Below, one piece after another: positions 43,060 through 55,810 of a DNA stretch of 64,000 nt (the first letter of the stretch is position 1; each line of letters begins with the position of its first letter). Below the pieces are notes generated by a model. That model worked only from the letters and a program-made list of their open reading frames with translations, was not told the DNA's origin and searched no databases. The DNA comes from Thermomucor indicae-seudaticae (lineage: Eukaryota > Mucoromycota > Mucoromycetes > Mucorales > Lichtheimiaceae): positions 1 through 64,000 of the forward strand of contig JSYX01000124.1 in assembly GCA_000787465.1 (NCBI GenBank), read 5' to 3'. The translations under genes were made by a program, and so were the position numbers.

Positions 43060-45714
43060 ATGCCATCCAGTCCGCTTATTAGGGACCACAGCGTTGAGCT
43101 AGCTGATAGCCACGCAGTTCATGACATTGAAGAAGACCCAGCCTCGGTCTTAAAGCGTTATGAAAGTATGTCCTTTGACGAAATGGCTCAGCGCATGGCC
43201 GAAAGCTACAGACAGCTCTCTGAGGTCCTCGGTAACCGCGTCAGCACGCCCTCAACCACGTCTTCGTCGTCCGATAAGACCACAACAGACACCACCTTTG
43301 ATGCTGCACTGCCCGACGATGATGACTTTGATGACGAACGACTCATTGACCGCACCGACCTAGATGACGCAGCCAAGCGCCAGAGAATGAACAAGCTCCT
43401 CTCGCGCGCTGCCTCCAGCGGTGATCTCGCCAAAGTCAATCATTTGCTCAAAGATGAACGACTCAGAGCCTACATCGACGTCGACGCCAAAGACGAAGAC
43501 GGTGCGACTCCGCTCATCTATGCAGCTTGCTTTGGCAAAGTCGAAGTTGCTCAGGCTCTGTTGGAAGCCGGTGCCAAGACAGATATTCAAGATTCCTGTA
43601 AGCTACAAGAACATAAAAATTATTTACGAACGGGATATTCTAATCGAATTCTTATCTGTAGCTGGATGGTCAGCACTCATGTGGGCAACGACCAATAGCC
43701 ACGAGAGTTTGGTCAAAATACTCTTGGACCACGGCGCTTCCTCGCAAACCAGATCAGCTAAAGGTCGTACAGTCTTTGATTTCGTTAATAACGAGAACCA
43801 GACCAAAATTGCCGAAATCCTTGCCACCAATCCGCGCGACAGTGTATCGACAACCACCACGAGTTCATTCATGGGTCGTCCTCTCACGGCTAGCGTTTCG
43901 ACTACTTCGTCAAGCGCTGGTGATTGCGACTTTTACTACCAATCAACGCCCGAGAACTTTGATCACTTTATGGCAGAGGACGCAGAACGCCGTCAGAAAC
44001 TCCTGGAAACCGCCATGGCTCTTGTTGGCGGTAACCTCGATGACGATGCACTGGCCGAGTTTAATGGACAGGATAACGATGACCTGGGCGGAGAGAATGA
44101 TGATGACGACGACGATTATCTTGAAACAGATGAGAATGAGTTTCAGTGGGATATGTGCCTGCCTGCACAAATGTTTGTGTTCAGCAGCGATGATCTTGCA
44201 CATATTCTGGACACGGTTATCAACGGCATCGAATTGCCTATTGAGTCCCGTCAAGAGATTTGCGTCCCTGCAAATGTTGTGTTTCTCAGTGCTCGCTTTG
44301 CTCATTACTTTTCGAGCTCGGAACTCCTTGACGAAGTCTTGGATGGTGCTTTGACACGCGTGGGAAAGATCACAAAGGTAAAAAAAAAGCCGCGCACTCT
44401 ATCTCTCTCTCTCTCCAGACCAAAGACGCTGACATGACATTTTGTTACCAGGAGAACGCTCGCAACATTCACACGGTGGCCTTTTGGATGACCAATCTTG
44501 CCCAGCTTCTTTACTATCTCAAGAAGGATTCTGGACTTGTGGTGGCGACAGCCGATTATCAATTACGACTTTCAGAAATGATCTCCGAAACTTATACTAT
44601 GCTTATCAACGAAACCGAACGCAATATGCTCAAGGTCCTCGGCCCTGCTATGTTGGAACATGAACAAATCCCTGGCATGGAAGACGTAGACTTTGTGGAT
44701 GATTGGCAGCGATTCTTCCGTCGCAGCAGCCGTCGTTCGGTTATTATGGAAAGCGGCGGTGTTCAAATGAGACGGCATGCTAGCTCGCCCACTCACTCTG
44801 GCAGAATCGCGCCACAATCCGTCACCAGCATCTTGTCTTCGACCTTTTATGTCTTGCAAACCTATGAAGTCCACCCGACCATCATTATTCAAGCACTGGC
44901 ACAGTTTCTCCATTTCATGTCATGCGAGCTCTTTAACCGGATCTTGACCAACAAGAAACTGTTATCCAGATCCAAGGCGCTCCAGATCCGTATGAACCTG
45001 TCGTATGTGGAGGACTGGATCCGACACAACCGTCTGCCCTCAAGCCTTTTCAGCTATCTCAGCCCATCCACACAGCTCCTGCAGCTGCTCCAGTGTCTCT
45101 CGCAGCTCAGCGATTTTGACAGCTTCATTCAGACAATGAAGAAATTTGACTCACTCAACGCGCTGCAGATCAAGCGATGCGTTCTCAACTACCGCTACGA
45201 AGTCAACGAGCAACGCTTACCGGACGAGATCGTCCAATACATTGTCCAGCTCGCAGACAACACGCTGCGGTACAAACGGGTGCGAAAGCTGCGGAGAAGC
45301 GCTACGTCGGTTTCGACCACCTTCTCGCGTACGCGCTCATTATCGATGCAACGCTCCTTCTCGCGACCCGAAAGCGTATCGAGTTTTGTTGGCTCCATCA
45401 TATCCAGTGTCGGCATCTCGTCTGTTCCATCTACACCCGTCAGCGAAGAACCGCCTGAGCCGTTGCTGAAACTCAAGGAGAATGACGACAGCAACAACGA
45501 GGAGGATGATGATGATGACGACGACACAGATATCAGCGAGACCAAAGATCCCAAGTTCATGCTCCCATTCTCTGTTCCGTCAACAGCCCATATGGTCAGC
45601 ATCAATGGCTGGGCTCCTGATGCATCCAAAGAACGCCTCGTGACACCTGTCATCCCAGAAAAGTGGATGGAGAAACTAGACAGAGAAAAGTCTTCTTCTT
45701 TAGGTGACCTTTAA
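43060..45714 (+). CDS. Ankyrin-repeat and DIL (dilute) domain protein
   Basis: Three exons (43060-43597, 43662-44377, 44452-45714), 838 aa. After an acidic N-terminus come two to three ankyrin repeats (GATPLIYAACFGKVEVAQALLEAGA; GWSALMWATTNSHESLVKILL). A Ser/Thr-rich spacer and an Asp/Glu-rich stretch follow. The DIL domain, known from class V myosin globular tails, starts near residue 400 (NIHTVAFWMTNLAQLLYYL) and continues through TFYVLQTYEVHPTIIIQALAQ, RMNLSYVEDWIRHNRLPSS, and ALQIKRCVLNYRYEVNEQRLP. Ankyrin plus DIL without a motor is a known fungal architecture of poorly defined function, thought to relate to vesicle or actin-based transport. The C-terminus is Ser-rich and acidic. Confidence 0.93.
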
Positions 45715-46122
45715 GCCCTTCTTCCGTTATACCCTCCGAAAATCCCGTCTTCTTCTTTTTTATATCATGTCCTATAGCCCTTCTTCTTCCACTAGCTGTG
45801 CTTGTGTATTGTTTTTTCCCTTCTTTAAGCCCTTCCTTTATGTAAATTTTCTCCTTGTATGCCCTGTCTTTCTCTCTCTCTTCCTCTCTGTTCAAAAATG
45901 AGCATATCGCACAATGAAAAAATAAGCATTCCGGGACTGCAACCCCCCAAAAAAGGGAGTCGTCTTGAGATGTAGTATTGGGTTTTTCTATACTTGCCTT
46001 TTGAATAAAGCTATAGTCCAATACTGAAAGGAGGACACTTTTTCCGTGGATCAACGATTCGGATAAGCACCTCCAGCTCTCTCTCTCACACACTTGCGCG
46101 CAGAACTTTAAGAGAAATGATG
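45715..46122. other. 3' flank of ankyrin-DIL gene; no gene recognised
   Basis: CT-rich untranslated sequence and A-rich stretches, consistent with the transcript end of the ankyrin-DIL gene, leading into the tandem repeat at 46123. A 307-codon minus-strand open frame spans this stretch and the repeat but shows only repeat-derived peptide and is not called. Confidence 0.55.
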
Positions 46123-46525
46123 AAGACTTTTCCGCCCGTAAAACGGCTGTTGCATACTCCTGTCCTTCTGAGTAAAACCCCTGTTTTCCGAGCGTTTGGG
46201 TTGCACGGGTTTGGAAGGTCTTTACAACTGGAGTAAATCTGCGTAGAACGGCTGTAAAACTCCGTTGCTTCATAGCGGTAGGTTGGATACACCCCAAGAC
46301 TTCTCCGCCTGTAAAACGCCAGTAAAACTGGCTTTTTACTCCTGTTGCAACTCCTGTTCTACCGAGTAAAACTCTAGTTTTCCAAGAGTTGGGTGCACGG
46401 ATTTGGAAGGTGACACATGCCGTTACAACTGGAGTAAAACGCCAGTAAAACTGCTTAGAACAGGCGTAGAACTGCGTAGAACTGCTGTAAAAATTCGTTG
46501 CTTCACGGTATTTGGTTGGATAAAG
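46123..46525. repeat. Two diverged tandem copies of a GTAAAAC-rich repeat
   Basis: Copy 1 (46123-46295) and copy 2 (46296-46525) share the same order of landmarks: AAGACTT(T/C)TCCGCC(C/T)GTAAAACG, CGAGTAAAAC-type block, TTTTCC(G/A)AG.GTT, GGGT(T)GCACGG(G/A)TTTGGAAGGT, TTACAACTGGAGTAAA, CTGTAAAA, CGTTGCTTCA and GGTTGGATA. Inside each are many GTAAAAC, AGTAAAACT and GTAGAAC sub-units, and copy 2 is expanded by extra ones. No coding potential beyond the incidental open frame. Confidence 0.85.
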
Positions 46526-46849
46526 TGGGAAGTAAGCGCGTTCCCATTGGGTAAGCAAAACGTTTTCAACCAATCAACGGACGCATCAAGGAGTCCTTTT
46601 CCATAATGCGGATGCCAAATGCGCTCTGTTACTTTCAGGAATTTTCAGAAGAAAATGACCCACAGTCTTTAGAAGAAAAAAATGTATTGGTAACATAGAG
46701 ACAGATTACATTTTATTGTGACCTAGATACAGGAATAGAGAGTGGGAGGCGGGGAGAAATGGAATAACGATATGATACAAAGGGTGTTTGCGTATGATAT
46801 ATATGTTTACAACTACAAAGAGATAGATGGAGAGGAAAAAAAGAGACTT

Positions 46850-48713
46850 TCAGGCCATCTTTTCAGCCACATCACTGCTGGAAGAAGCAGAAGAAGCCTT
46901 GATGTTTTCCGCGGGCAATTTTTTCTCGGCCTCCACGTTATCGGCGTGACTAACATCACCAAACAGAGCATCAATTTCTTCGAGACTTCGGCCCTTGGTC
47001 TCCACAAAGAAGAAGTAGACTAAAGTAGATAGAGTTAGAAAGATCCCCCACCTTCTTGCCTGAATTGTATTGCTTACCAATCAAAAAGGCAATCACGTTG
47101 AACGCCATGTAGAAAATGTAAGTTCCCCAGCCGATAGCCTCAAACATTGGAGGTGTCCACAGACCAACAGCAAAGTTACACAGCTATTGTATATATATAT
47201 ATATATATTAGTTAACCACTCTCATTTACTTGTGGCCATCATAATTAAAAAGCTTACCCAGTTGGAAGAGACAGCCAGCGACATGCCCTTGGCTCTTGCT
47301 CGCAAGGGGAAAATCTCAGCAGGGTCTAGAGTCAAAAAAAGGGATGGGTCAATCAAGACTGAAGGGCGGCATAGGCTTCAATCATATACTCACATAACCA
47401 GTCGACACACGCCCAAGTGGTACCAAAGGTAAAGACGTAAATCATGGTAAAGACGATGACCAGAATAGCAGATTTCAAGCCCATATCGTACTTGTTGAAC
47501 ACTGCCATCAGAATCAGCCAGACCACCATGCAGATACTGCCGCTCATAAACAGTGGACGACGACCCGCGCGATCCACCAGCATCACAGCCACCATGGCGC
47601 CAACAAAGTATGCCAACGCAGTAAAGCCAGCCATCAGAATCGTAATGTTGCCGCTGCCAAGGACTGCTGCATACATTTTCGGTGCATAATACTATATACA
47701 TACATACACATCGTGAGTACGGGTTATTTTTCCAGACATAATGATGGGACAATAAAACCTACCGTCACAATGTTGATACCAGACAGCTGACCCAGGGCTT
47801 GGACGGCAATGGCGATAGCAGAACGACGGCGGTAAGTCGTGAGCATCTCCTTCCAGCTTGTCTGGCCCAGCGTGCGTTCATAGTGGACAGCATTCACGAT
47901 CTCTTGGTATTCCCATTGGACGTTCTCATCCGTACGGTCCTTCGCATACATCTTGCACAAGACAGCTATCGCGTCCTCGTTCTTGTCCTTGCTGACCAGG
48001 AACCGTGGCGATTCGGGCAACGCCATGCAGCCAACAGCAAGCATGCCGGCGAACACACATTGAAGCAGGAGAGGACCACGCCAGCCCCAATCACCATGCA
48101 CGAACGAGAAGCCATAGTCGATGAATTCCGAGCACATGTAGCCAAACATGTTGACTGCCATACCAGCGACGGTGACCGTACCTTTCTGTTTTTCAACAAA
48201 GTCAGTATTCGATCAGTTACATTTCGGAGGATAATAAAGTTGCATTACGTTGTGTGCACGGCTCAGCTCCGCGGTGTAGACTGGCAAGACTGTGCTCAGG
48301 AAACCGATACCGAAACCAGAGATCACTCGGCCAAGCATGATTTGAACCATCGTCCTTGACGCCGTCTGGAGGATACCGCCCACAATAAACACACAGGAAC
48401 CGATCTCGATCGTCCATCGTCGACCCAAGTGGTCCATAAACCAACTGGCTGGGTACGAACTGATCCAAGCACCCAGCAAAAAGACAGACACCACAAGACC
48501 TTGGATGGTTGCACTGGGCTGATTGAATAATGTCAACCAGTCTTCGTTCACAAGGATACCGGATAATACACCCTGGTCGTCTATCGTATCCATGTTAGAC
48601 CATGTATTTGTTGCGTATCATGGCAGCTTTTGCTTACATCCAAAAAGAAATTGTCCTAGAGACGCATAAATGGCAACGATGTAAAGAAACGTATTCCCTT
48701 CAATAAAGCCCAT
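46850..48713 (-). CDS. MFS sugar transporter (hexose transporter family)
   Basis: Plasma-membrane proton or facilitative sugar carrier with 12 predicted helices. Seven exons from 48713-48638 to 47019-46850, 490 aa. Sugar-porter signatures: YDQGVLSG after helix 1, DHLGRRW, GRVISGFGIGFLSTVLPVYTAELS, PESPRFLVSKDKNEDAI at the end of the first half, QLSGINIVTYYAPKMY (QLSGIN helix 7 motif), DRAGRRPLF, LYPAEIFPLRARAKGMSLAVSSNW and FFVETKGRSLEEID. Substrate cannot be told from sequence; the QLSGIN motif favours a hexose. The cytosolic C-tail is Ser/Ala-rich. An AT dinucleotide run lies in the intron near 47,190-47,210. Confidence 0.95.
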
Positions 48714-48902
48714 GGTAGAGGAATAAGAAAGATAACTACCCCACACCAAACTGAGACACAGGTTTCTTATATATTCTTTCGATCTACCTGCGGGGTAACT
48801 TTATTAAGGTTTTCAGTGCGGGGAAAAAATGCTATTGTCCTTTTTCGTCGACAGCTTCCCCATTTGGATCATAAGAGAGGGCAATGGGAAAAAACCAGGT
48901 CA

Positions 48903-49322
48903 TTACAACGTATCATAACGCCGTGCGAACTGTCGATTCAACGCATCCGCAACCTTGTGGATCAAACAATTCCATTCATGTTGCAGCGCTCTTTTGATCC
49001 TGTGTGGTTCTTGGTACCGCCGATGAAAAGATTCGATAAATGCCTATTGCAGAAAAAAAAATTCAGCTTTTTCCCGGCCCACGCCACCCCGGCGCGCTCT
49101 TACCTCATCACGCAAGAGATACGGGACACCCCCTGAAACTTCAAGTCGCTTCCGCATATGAATCACAGCTTCCTGCAATGAGCCCATTTGCCTTGTCATC
49201 GCTTCTCGTAACGCATAATGACCAGTCGCAATTCCAACAATGGCACCTGAGCATCCAAGAACGAACGAAACCCAAATGGTGCCATTCACACTACTGTGTC
49301 GTGTCCAGAGATCACCACCCAT
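48903..49322 (-). CDS. Small single-TM protein, MIC12/AIM5-like
   Basis: Two exons (49322-49104 and 49043-48903), 119 aa, phase-0 intron of 60 nt. A short N-terminus is followed by one membrane helix (TIWVSFVLGCSGAIVGIAT), an amphipathic or coiled segment (HYALREAMTRQMGSLQEAV, then IHMRKRLE) and a C-terminal helix with IKRALQHEWNCLIHKVADAL. Size, single N-terminal TM and the late W-N-x-x-I pattern resemble MICOS subunit Mic12/Aim5 of mitochondrial cristae junctions. Similarity is weak and from memory, so the gene is more certain than the function. An in-frame ATG 17 codons upstream (49373) is possible. It lies 189 bp upstream of the sugar transporter on the same strand. Confidence 0.55.
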
Positions 49323-51237
49323 AACACACACACACAGAGCCTGCCCCGCCCTGCTCTCCCTTTTTCCCCACATCCCTTATGCTTGTTTTGGTGCTGTGAC
49401 TTTGCATGTCGGATCTGAGGATGCTAACCAATAGGATCAGACCAGCCTCCAGCCGATCCGTTGCCCCACTTCAGCCCGGGTACTTCCCCGGACCAACCAA
49501 TAACGACTGCGTGACGACAGTACACTCGAAAAGTTGGATGATGGCAGCTGCATACTGCCGATACCAACATCCTTCTAGCATAACGCCTATTTCTTAACGA
49601 ACGAACGGCTTTCAGACGGTAAAGTGTTATTTAGAGAAACTTTTTCGTCAGTGCATGTTTTCAGGCCCGCTCTGGCAGACTTCAGCTGCCTGGTCAGGAT
49701 CAGAAGAAGAAGCTACGTCTTCTCATTTACAAGCAACAAATTCATCCTCCCTTGGGTTCACCACGAGTCGAATCGGGAGTTGACTCGAATCCCAAGCGAT
49801 TCACGTTCGATCCGAATTTGGAGCCACTCGCTGTAGATGAATCGAGCCATTCTGGGTCGAATCGAATGACGTGGCTATGCTCGTCGACACGCTTTGCGTG
49901 TTCGTACGCTGATGAACTTTTATGATTGTAGCGTTGCGCATTCTTGCAAAGTGAGTATGTGTCTTTCCATTTTCGGGACATTGCGTTACCTGCACTTGGA
50001 GCGTAATGCGCTCAAGAATCGGAGCCAGGTAAAAGCATCTGCAGTACATCGGAGCAAGTTAAATGTAGCCCTTGCTACGACGCAATTGAAAATGGTACGC
50101 GTCATCTTTCGGCCACGTCTCCTGCTCGGTTTCTGCTGCAAATCATACCTCTTGACATAAACTGAATGGATATCCATTGCGAAATACTGACAGGGCCTAT
50201 GATCCGCAAGTGGAACCAGATCCAAACGAGTTGCAATGCTCGGGTTAACGGGGCGCACATACTCGTTCCACCAAGATGTCTGCTGAATCTTTCGGGGTCC
50301 TCTCCTCTTATTCCTTAGTAGTACTTCTCCTGTAGCCGCGTCTGGTATCGATGAGAAGCATCTCGAACCGCTCGTTAGATCGTTTGCGGCGCAAAAGGAG
50401 GGCGATTCCTTCGGTTTGTCAGAGCGTTGAAAAGGCTGCATTACGGCATAGGAAAAAGGAAAACGGTGGTTCACATTTGAGACACAAAACGATTTATACT
50501 GCATTTCGTGCCCCTCAGCAGTGACGTAGCTATAATTTCAACTGAGTACATAATGTAAACTCCAAGACCTTGATGGGCCAGCTGCTGATGCAAAAATTGA
50601 ATTGGTACCATGACAAGAGCATATGTAATTGAAAAGAATTCTAGACAGACTTCCGAATACTCCAGGGAACCTACGAATAAAAGTGCCAAATGATCACTGC
50701 AGCCGTGTTCTAGCATCGCTAGCTGGGCTTTTGTCTCTGTTCTGCCGTGAGAGTTGCAGAAGACCTCAAATTTCCCCGTGGGGTAAATTTTCCTATTGTA
50801 TTCGCCCTCATTGCGTAAAATCTTCCAGAATGCCCTGGGAAGACCCTTCTTTTACGGCGAATTAGTTGGTGTACCTACCACTCAATCCACCGCCATTTCT
50901 TGCAGATAGAAAGACTTTGTAACGACGACTATGAGTTTTACTGTTCTGTAGGAGTGTTATCTTTTAGTTTTTCAGTTGCGTAAGCTAGATAAGATACAAA
51001 CGAATTGTTACAAATCACGAGATATATATTGAGTCTCTTCGTCGATCACTTTTTTCCCCGTTGATCCGGAGAAAAAAAACTGCATCGAGTGTAAGCCAGA
51101 GAAAGTAGAAAAAAGTCTCCCATAGCCATATAAGGGCAAATGTTCCGTGATGAAGCTAGTACGTTTATGAACGTCTTCGTACATGTATATATAAAAGACT
51201 ACCTGCGCGTCTTTTTCTTTTCACACGCCGAACGACC
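49323..51237. other. Intergenic, about 1.9 kb; no supported gene
   Basis: GAATC/GACTCG-rich sequence at about 49,750-49,870 resembles the microsatellite at 4.3 kb in composition. A 172-codon minus-strand open frame (50504-49986) has no recognisable domain. Near the right end TATAAAA at 51190-51196 lies 42-48 bp before the GH127 ATG. Nothing else recognised. Confidence 0.5.
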
Positions 51238-54200
51238 ATGCGTATATTCTTAGGCCTAACCACTTGCGCCGTGCTTGGTCTACTGGCCAGCGCGGCAGTC
51301 GACATCGATACAAACGACACATTTAGAATTGTTGTTGCTGGCGGTCGCAGAGGGTGCAACAATTACCTCAGCGCCCATGAGTATGAATGAGTTGCTCCTT
51401 TTCTACGTCCGTGTTCTAACTCGTGTTTTGCTAGATGCACGTAAGCGACTAATGATACTTTGAGTACGAGCGAAGAAAAGGTGTCTAACGGACAGACCTA
51501 GTATGGAGAAAATCGGTACAAACGCCACGGTTGATTTGCTATGGACAGATATATTCGAGTCCGGTTTGCAGCACTGGCAACTAGAACGCGTTCCAGATAA
51601 AGCGGATGTGTACTATATTCGACCAGTGAACAGACCTGCTTGTGAGACGTACTTGTCTGCTCCCCCTTGTGGCACTGACCAGGTGACGATGGTGAACGCT
51701 CCCGACGGCACGGGCCGCCAGGAGTGGACTCTGGAACCCACAGACACAAACGCATATCGTATTTATCTTGCCAAGGGACGTGAAGGATGCAATGCCTATC
51801 TGGGTGTGCAAACATGGTACGTACCTTCGTTTTCGGATGATACATATGGCATTCACCTCTCTTTTTTGCAGTGACAAGGGTGACTTGACCATCATGAGCG
51901 AAAAGGATGATGGATCAGGACGACAGAACTGGTTGTTGCAGCCAATTAACAAGTTTACAGCCACGGCGCCACGTAAGTTGTACCTACACTTCATCCACAA
52001 CGTTCTGCGCTTCTGAACAGAAGAGCAATATAGTGGAGCCTTTTGCCTTTCAGCCATTAAAGTTGGGAGAGATCAAGCCTTTTGGATGGCTCAAGACTCA
52101 GCTCCAGATCCAGGTTACGCACTGACGTTCCCACTTGGTGATTTCCATCTAACGCTGCCCTTTTTTTTCAACTAGGCTGATGGGTTAGCCGGACACCTTC
52201 AGGACTTTTATGGCAACATCAAGGATAGTCCATGGATTGGTGGTGATACAGACTACTCGGATATGAAGGAATCAGGGCCTTACTGGGTGAACGGCATGCT
52301 CCCGTTGGCGTATCAGTTGGAGGATGAGCGCCTGCTCAAGGATGTGCGACACTTTATGGATTATGTTCTGGCCCACCAACAAGAAGACGGCTGGATAGGT
52401 CCTACGGAACCCAAAATGCTATGGACACGCATGCTGATCTTGCATGCTATCACGGTATCAGACGTTCTTCGACTCGTATCCCATCGAAAAAAGCTAATGT
52501 ATATTCTTAAAGCAATATGCTGAAGCTGAACCCAGCAAGACGGAAGCATGCGTTCAGTTGATGCACAAGTTTTTCAATTACACTAGCAACATGCTCGACA
52601 GCATGCACTGGTCAGACCAATGGACCCGTGTGCGCTGGTTTGAACTGTCGGTATCTGTCATGTGGCTTCTGGACAACTATCCCAATGGCAACGTAAGCAA
52701 CGAAAAGATGCGTGGCTGCAACCGCATGGACTAATATCCAGGTACACAGGAAGCTACACTGCTCAATGTGCTCAGACAGATGCGCAACCAGGGAGACGAT
52801 TGGCGAAACTATTTCTCTGAAGCGCAATTTCCCCATGATGATCCTGGTTATTACACGATGCTCTCTCATGGTGTGAACAATGGCATGGGTATGTTTCTTT
52901 AGTTTGTGTGTCAGGCATAGGAAATATACTAATAATGATCTGGAACAGAACAGCTCTAAAGGCGTATGCGGCCGCCTACCGCTACAGCCACGATCCTGAA
53001 GATCTGAAATGGACCAAGCGCCAAGTAGAGTCACTCGAAAAATACCATGGGCGACCAAGCGGTATCTTTGCGTGCGACGAACATTTGGCTGGGTTGGATC
53101 CAAGTCGTGGTACAGAGCTCTGCACGGTGGTTGACACTGCGTATTCTTACTTTTACGACTATGCTGTGGCCGGCGAGAACGTCTATGCTGACTATGGTGA
53201 ACGACTTATTTATAATGCTCTTCCTGGCGAACTGACGGAAGGTTGTTGTGGAAAAGATGGTTTTATAGCCAAGTACTAACTTAAGCTTTTTGACAGACAT
53301 GTGGGCCCATCAATATTTGGAACAGTTCAATCAGATTTCAGCCAAACACCAAGAACCCTTCATTTGGGCCACGGACGGTCCCAATAGTACTATTTTTGGC
53401 TTGGCACCAAACTATGTAAGATGCTAGCTAGATACAAAATGAAACAAGTACGCTAAAGGAGTTAACCATATGGACATAGCCATGCTGTACAGCGAACCAT
53501 CCTCAAGGGTTCCCGAAATTTGTTTCGCACATGTTCTTCACGATGGATAATAAAACGACATTGGTCGCTGCCCTTCTAGGCCCAGCTACGGTCAATACGA
53601 CGCTTGCTCATGGCAATCGGGTCTCTGTGACAGCCGACACCCTGTATCCTTTCTCAGACACCCTTTCATACGACATCCAAGCTAGCAAACCCTGCGAATT
53701 TGCATTCCGCGTGCCTTTGTGGGCCACCAGCAGCAACATCACCTACTTTGTGAACGGCCAAGAACCAAAACGGGCCGCGCCCGACGCGCGACAGCTGGTG
53801 ACGGTCGCCATCGAGTCTGGCAAGACGATCATCCAGGTGGTTATTCCAATGACAGCAATGGCCGAGCATCGCCGCAACGGTGCCGTAGCCATTCGCCGTG
53901 GCCCTCTTGTTTATGCCATGCCCATTGATTATACAACGAAGATTGTCGGCAGATACTATGTAAGAACCCGATGTTTAATTTTATTTTCTGCCTTTGTTGC
54001 TAAACTCCTGCTCAGGGAAGATCCAGAGATTACGAGTTTACGGCTTCGTCTCCATGGCAAGTAGCCATTGACCCCGATTCGCTCGAGTATCAGGGTGACG
54101 CGACCCATGTCCCTCAAGTGCCGTTCTCCACCGAACATCCTACGGTATCCATGAAAGCCAAGGTGTGCCTGATCGACCAATGGGGCTTGCAGAAAAACAG

Positions 54201-54318
54201 TGCTGCCGCTCCACCGCAGAGCCCAGTACAGTGTGCCAACGAGACACAAACGGTGCGTTTGCTACCATTTGGTTCTACCAGGCTTCGTATTGCAGAGTTT
54301 CCTACCATGAAAAAATAA
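51238..54318 (+). CDS. Secreted GH127-family glycosidase (beta-L-arabinofuranosidase-like, DUF1680)
   Basis: About 12 exons, 810 aa. Signal peptide at residues 1-20. The N-terminal part looks like a duplicated beta-trefoil/ricin-like region (repeats ending GRQEWTLEPTD and GRQNWLLQPIN). The GH127 alpha/alpha barrel starts at FQPLKLGEIKPFGWLKTQL, then WIGPTEPKMLWTRM. The zinc/thiolate catalytic site known from HypBA1 is present: E-x-C in GTELCTVVDT and Cys-Cys in PCCTANHPQGFPKF. The C-terminal beta domain follows. Exon 2 (51435-51440) is a six-nucleotide microexon; skipping it also keeps the frame. Activity on beta-L-arabinofuranosides is inferred; the family also includes other specificities. 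TATA box 42 bp upstream. The next gene, LEU2, starts 116 bp downstream. Confidence 0.92.
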
Positions 54319-54433
54319 AGAGATCATCTGATAATGACAGATCAAAAACGCCGCACAGCTATCATTGGGCCAAACCGGCCTGAATCATTCATTACCACGG
54401 TTTTTTGTTTCTTTTGACTTTTACTTTTACTCC

Positions 54434-55681
54434 ATGGCTCGAAAAATCTCCATTGTTTGCCTTCCTGGTGATGGCGTGGGTCCCGAAGTTGTCGGCGAAG
54501 CCGTCAAGGTTCTGAAACTGGTCGCTGCCAAACGTTCGCAGGCCCTGAATGTCGAGTTTGAACTCAAGAATGAGCTCATTGGCCTTGCCGCTATGGAAAA
54601 GACAGGTACGCAGAGGACAAACCCCCTGTTAGGCAGTGTCCGGTTAACGCCAAGAGAAAACAAAAAGGCGAGCCCCTGCCCGATTCCGCTCTCGAGGCAT
54701 GCAAAGCAGCCGACGCGATTCTGTTGGGTGCCGTCGGTGGTCTTCCGGGCGCGCAGATTGGCAGCGGACCGCGTCCGGAGCAAGGTCTCTTGAAGCTTCG
54801 CAAGTCGCTGGATCTCTACGCCAACCTGCGACCGGTGACGTTTGCTTCCGAGACACTCACGGGACTGTCGCCGCTCAAAGACCATGTTGTGCAAGGCGTC
54901 GAGTTTGTCTTTGTGCGTGAATTGGTGGGCGGCATCTACTTTGGTGACCGCAAAGAAGCTGGTGAAGATGGCAAAGGTAATGTAAGAAAGGAATACGGAC
55001 GGGAAAGAGTACGACATTGAAGGTGAATGGGTTTTAGCCTATGATACCCTGCCTTACTCTCGTGAGGAGATTGAACGTGTCACTCGCCTGGCTGCGTTGT
55101 TGGCACTCAAGCAGAACCCAGTGGGTAAGATCCACTCGATCGACAAGGCCAATGTGCTGGCCACGTCGCGTCTGTGGCGCAAGGTCGTGAGCGAGACATT
55201 GGAGCGAGAGTTTCCTCAACTTGAATACGAGCATCACTTGGTCGATTCGGCTGCGATGGCCATGGTGCAGAACCCCAAGAAACTCAACGGTGTCGTGCTG
55301 ACTGAAAACATGTTTGGTGACATTTTGTCGGACGAAGCCTCGGTGATTGTCGGATCATTGGGTCTCCTGCCCTCGGCATCCCTGAACGGTTTACCCGACG
55401 GAAAGAGCAAATGCGTCGGTCTGTACGAGCCTATTCACGGCTCGGCACCGGACATTGCCGGTCAGAATATCGCCAACCCCATTGCCACTATTCTCAGCGT
55501 GGCTATGCTTTTGCGGTACTCGCTCGGCTTTGAACAGGAAGCTCGCGCTGTGGAGGAAGCTGTTCGCCAGGTGCTGGACAGCGGTTTCAGAACACGAGAC
55601 TTGAAGGGCGACAAGTCAACGACTGAAATCGGCGACAAGGTGACCGAAGTGCTTGGCGGTCTTCTGGACAAACTGAATTAA
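54434..55681 (+). CDS. LEU2: 3-isopropylmalate dehydrogenase
   Basis: NAD+-dependent oxidative decarboxylation of 3-isopropylmalate, third step of leucine synthesis. Three exons (54434-54605, 54668-54976, 55038-55681), 374 aa. Segments: [114 protein letters not shown] and [19 protein letters not shown] (cofactor and substrate loop). The second intron acceptor (AAAAAG) lacks a pyrimidine tract, but frame and alignment require it. Belongs to the same pathway as ILV5/ILV2 elsewhere in the window. No TGACTCA site in its 116-bp upstream gap. Confidence 0.97.
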
Positions 55682-55810
55682 GTAACCGCAATTCGGAACC
55701 GAGTCTTTAAAGGAGCATTTAATCGCAGTCATCTTACACGATCATTGCATTGACAGAAAACAATAAAAAGCTTGTCAAATCCCAAAAATGCTGCTTTTCC
55801 CTGGTTAAAC

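Noticed and set aside
45650..46573. 307-codon minus-strand open frame over the tandem repeat
   Set aside because: Sequence is explained by translation of the GTAAAAC-rich repeat plus the 3' flank of the neighbouring gene; no domain.
49986..50504. 172-codon minus-strand open frame
   Set aside because: No recognisable domain, promoter or splice structure; kept only as part of the intergenic description.
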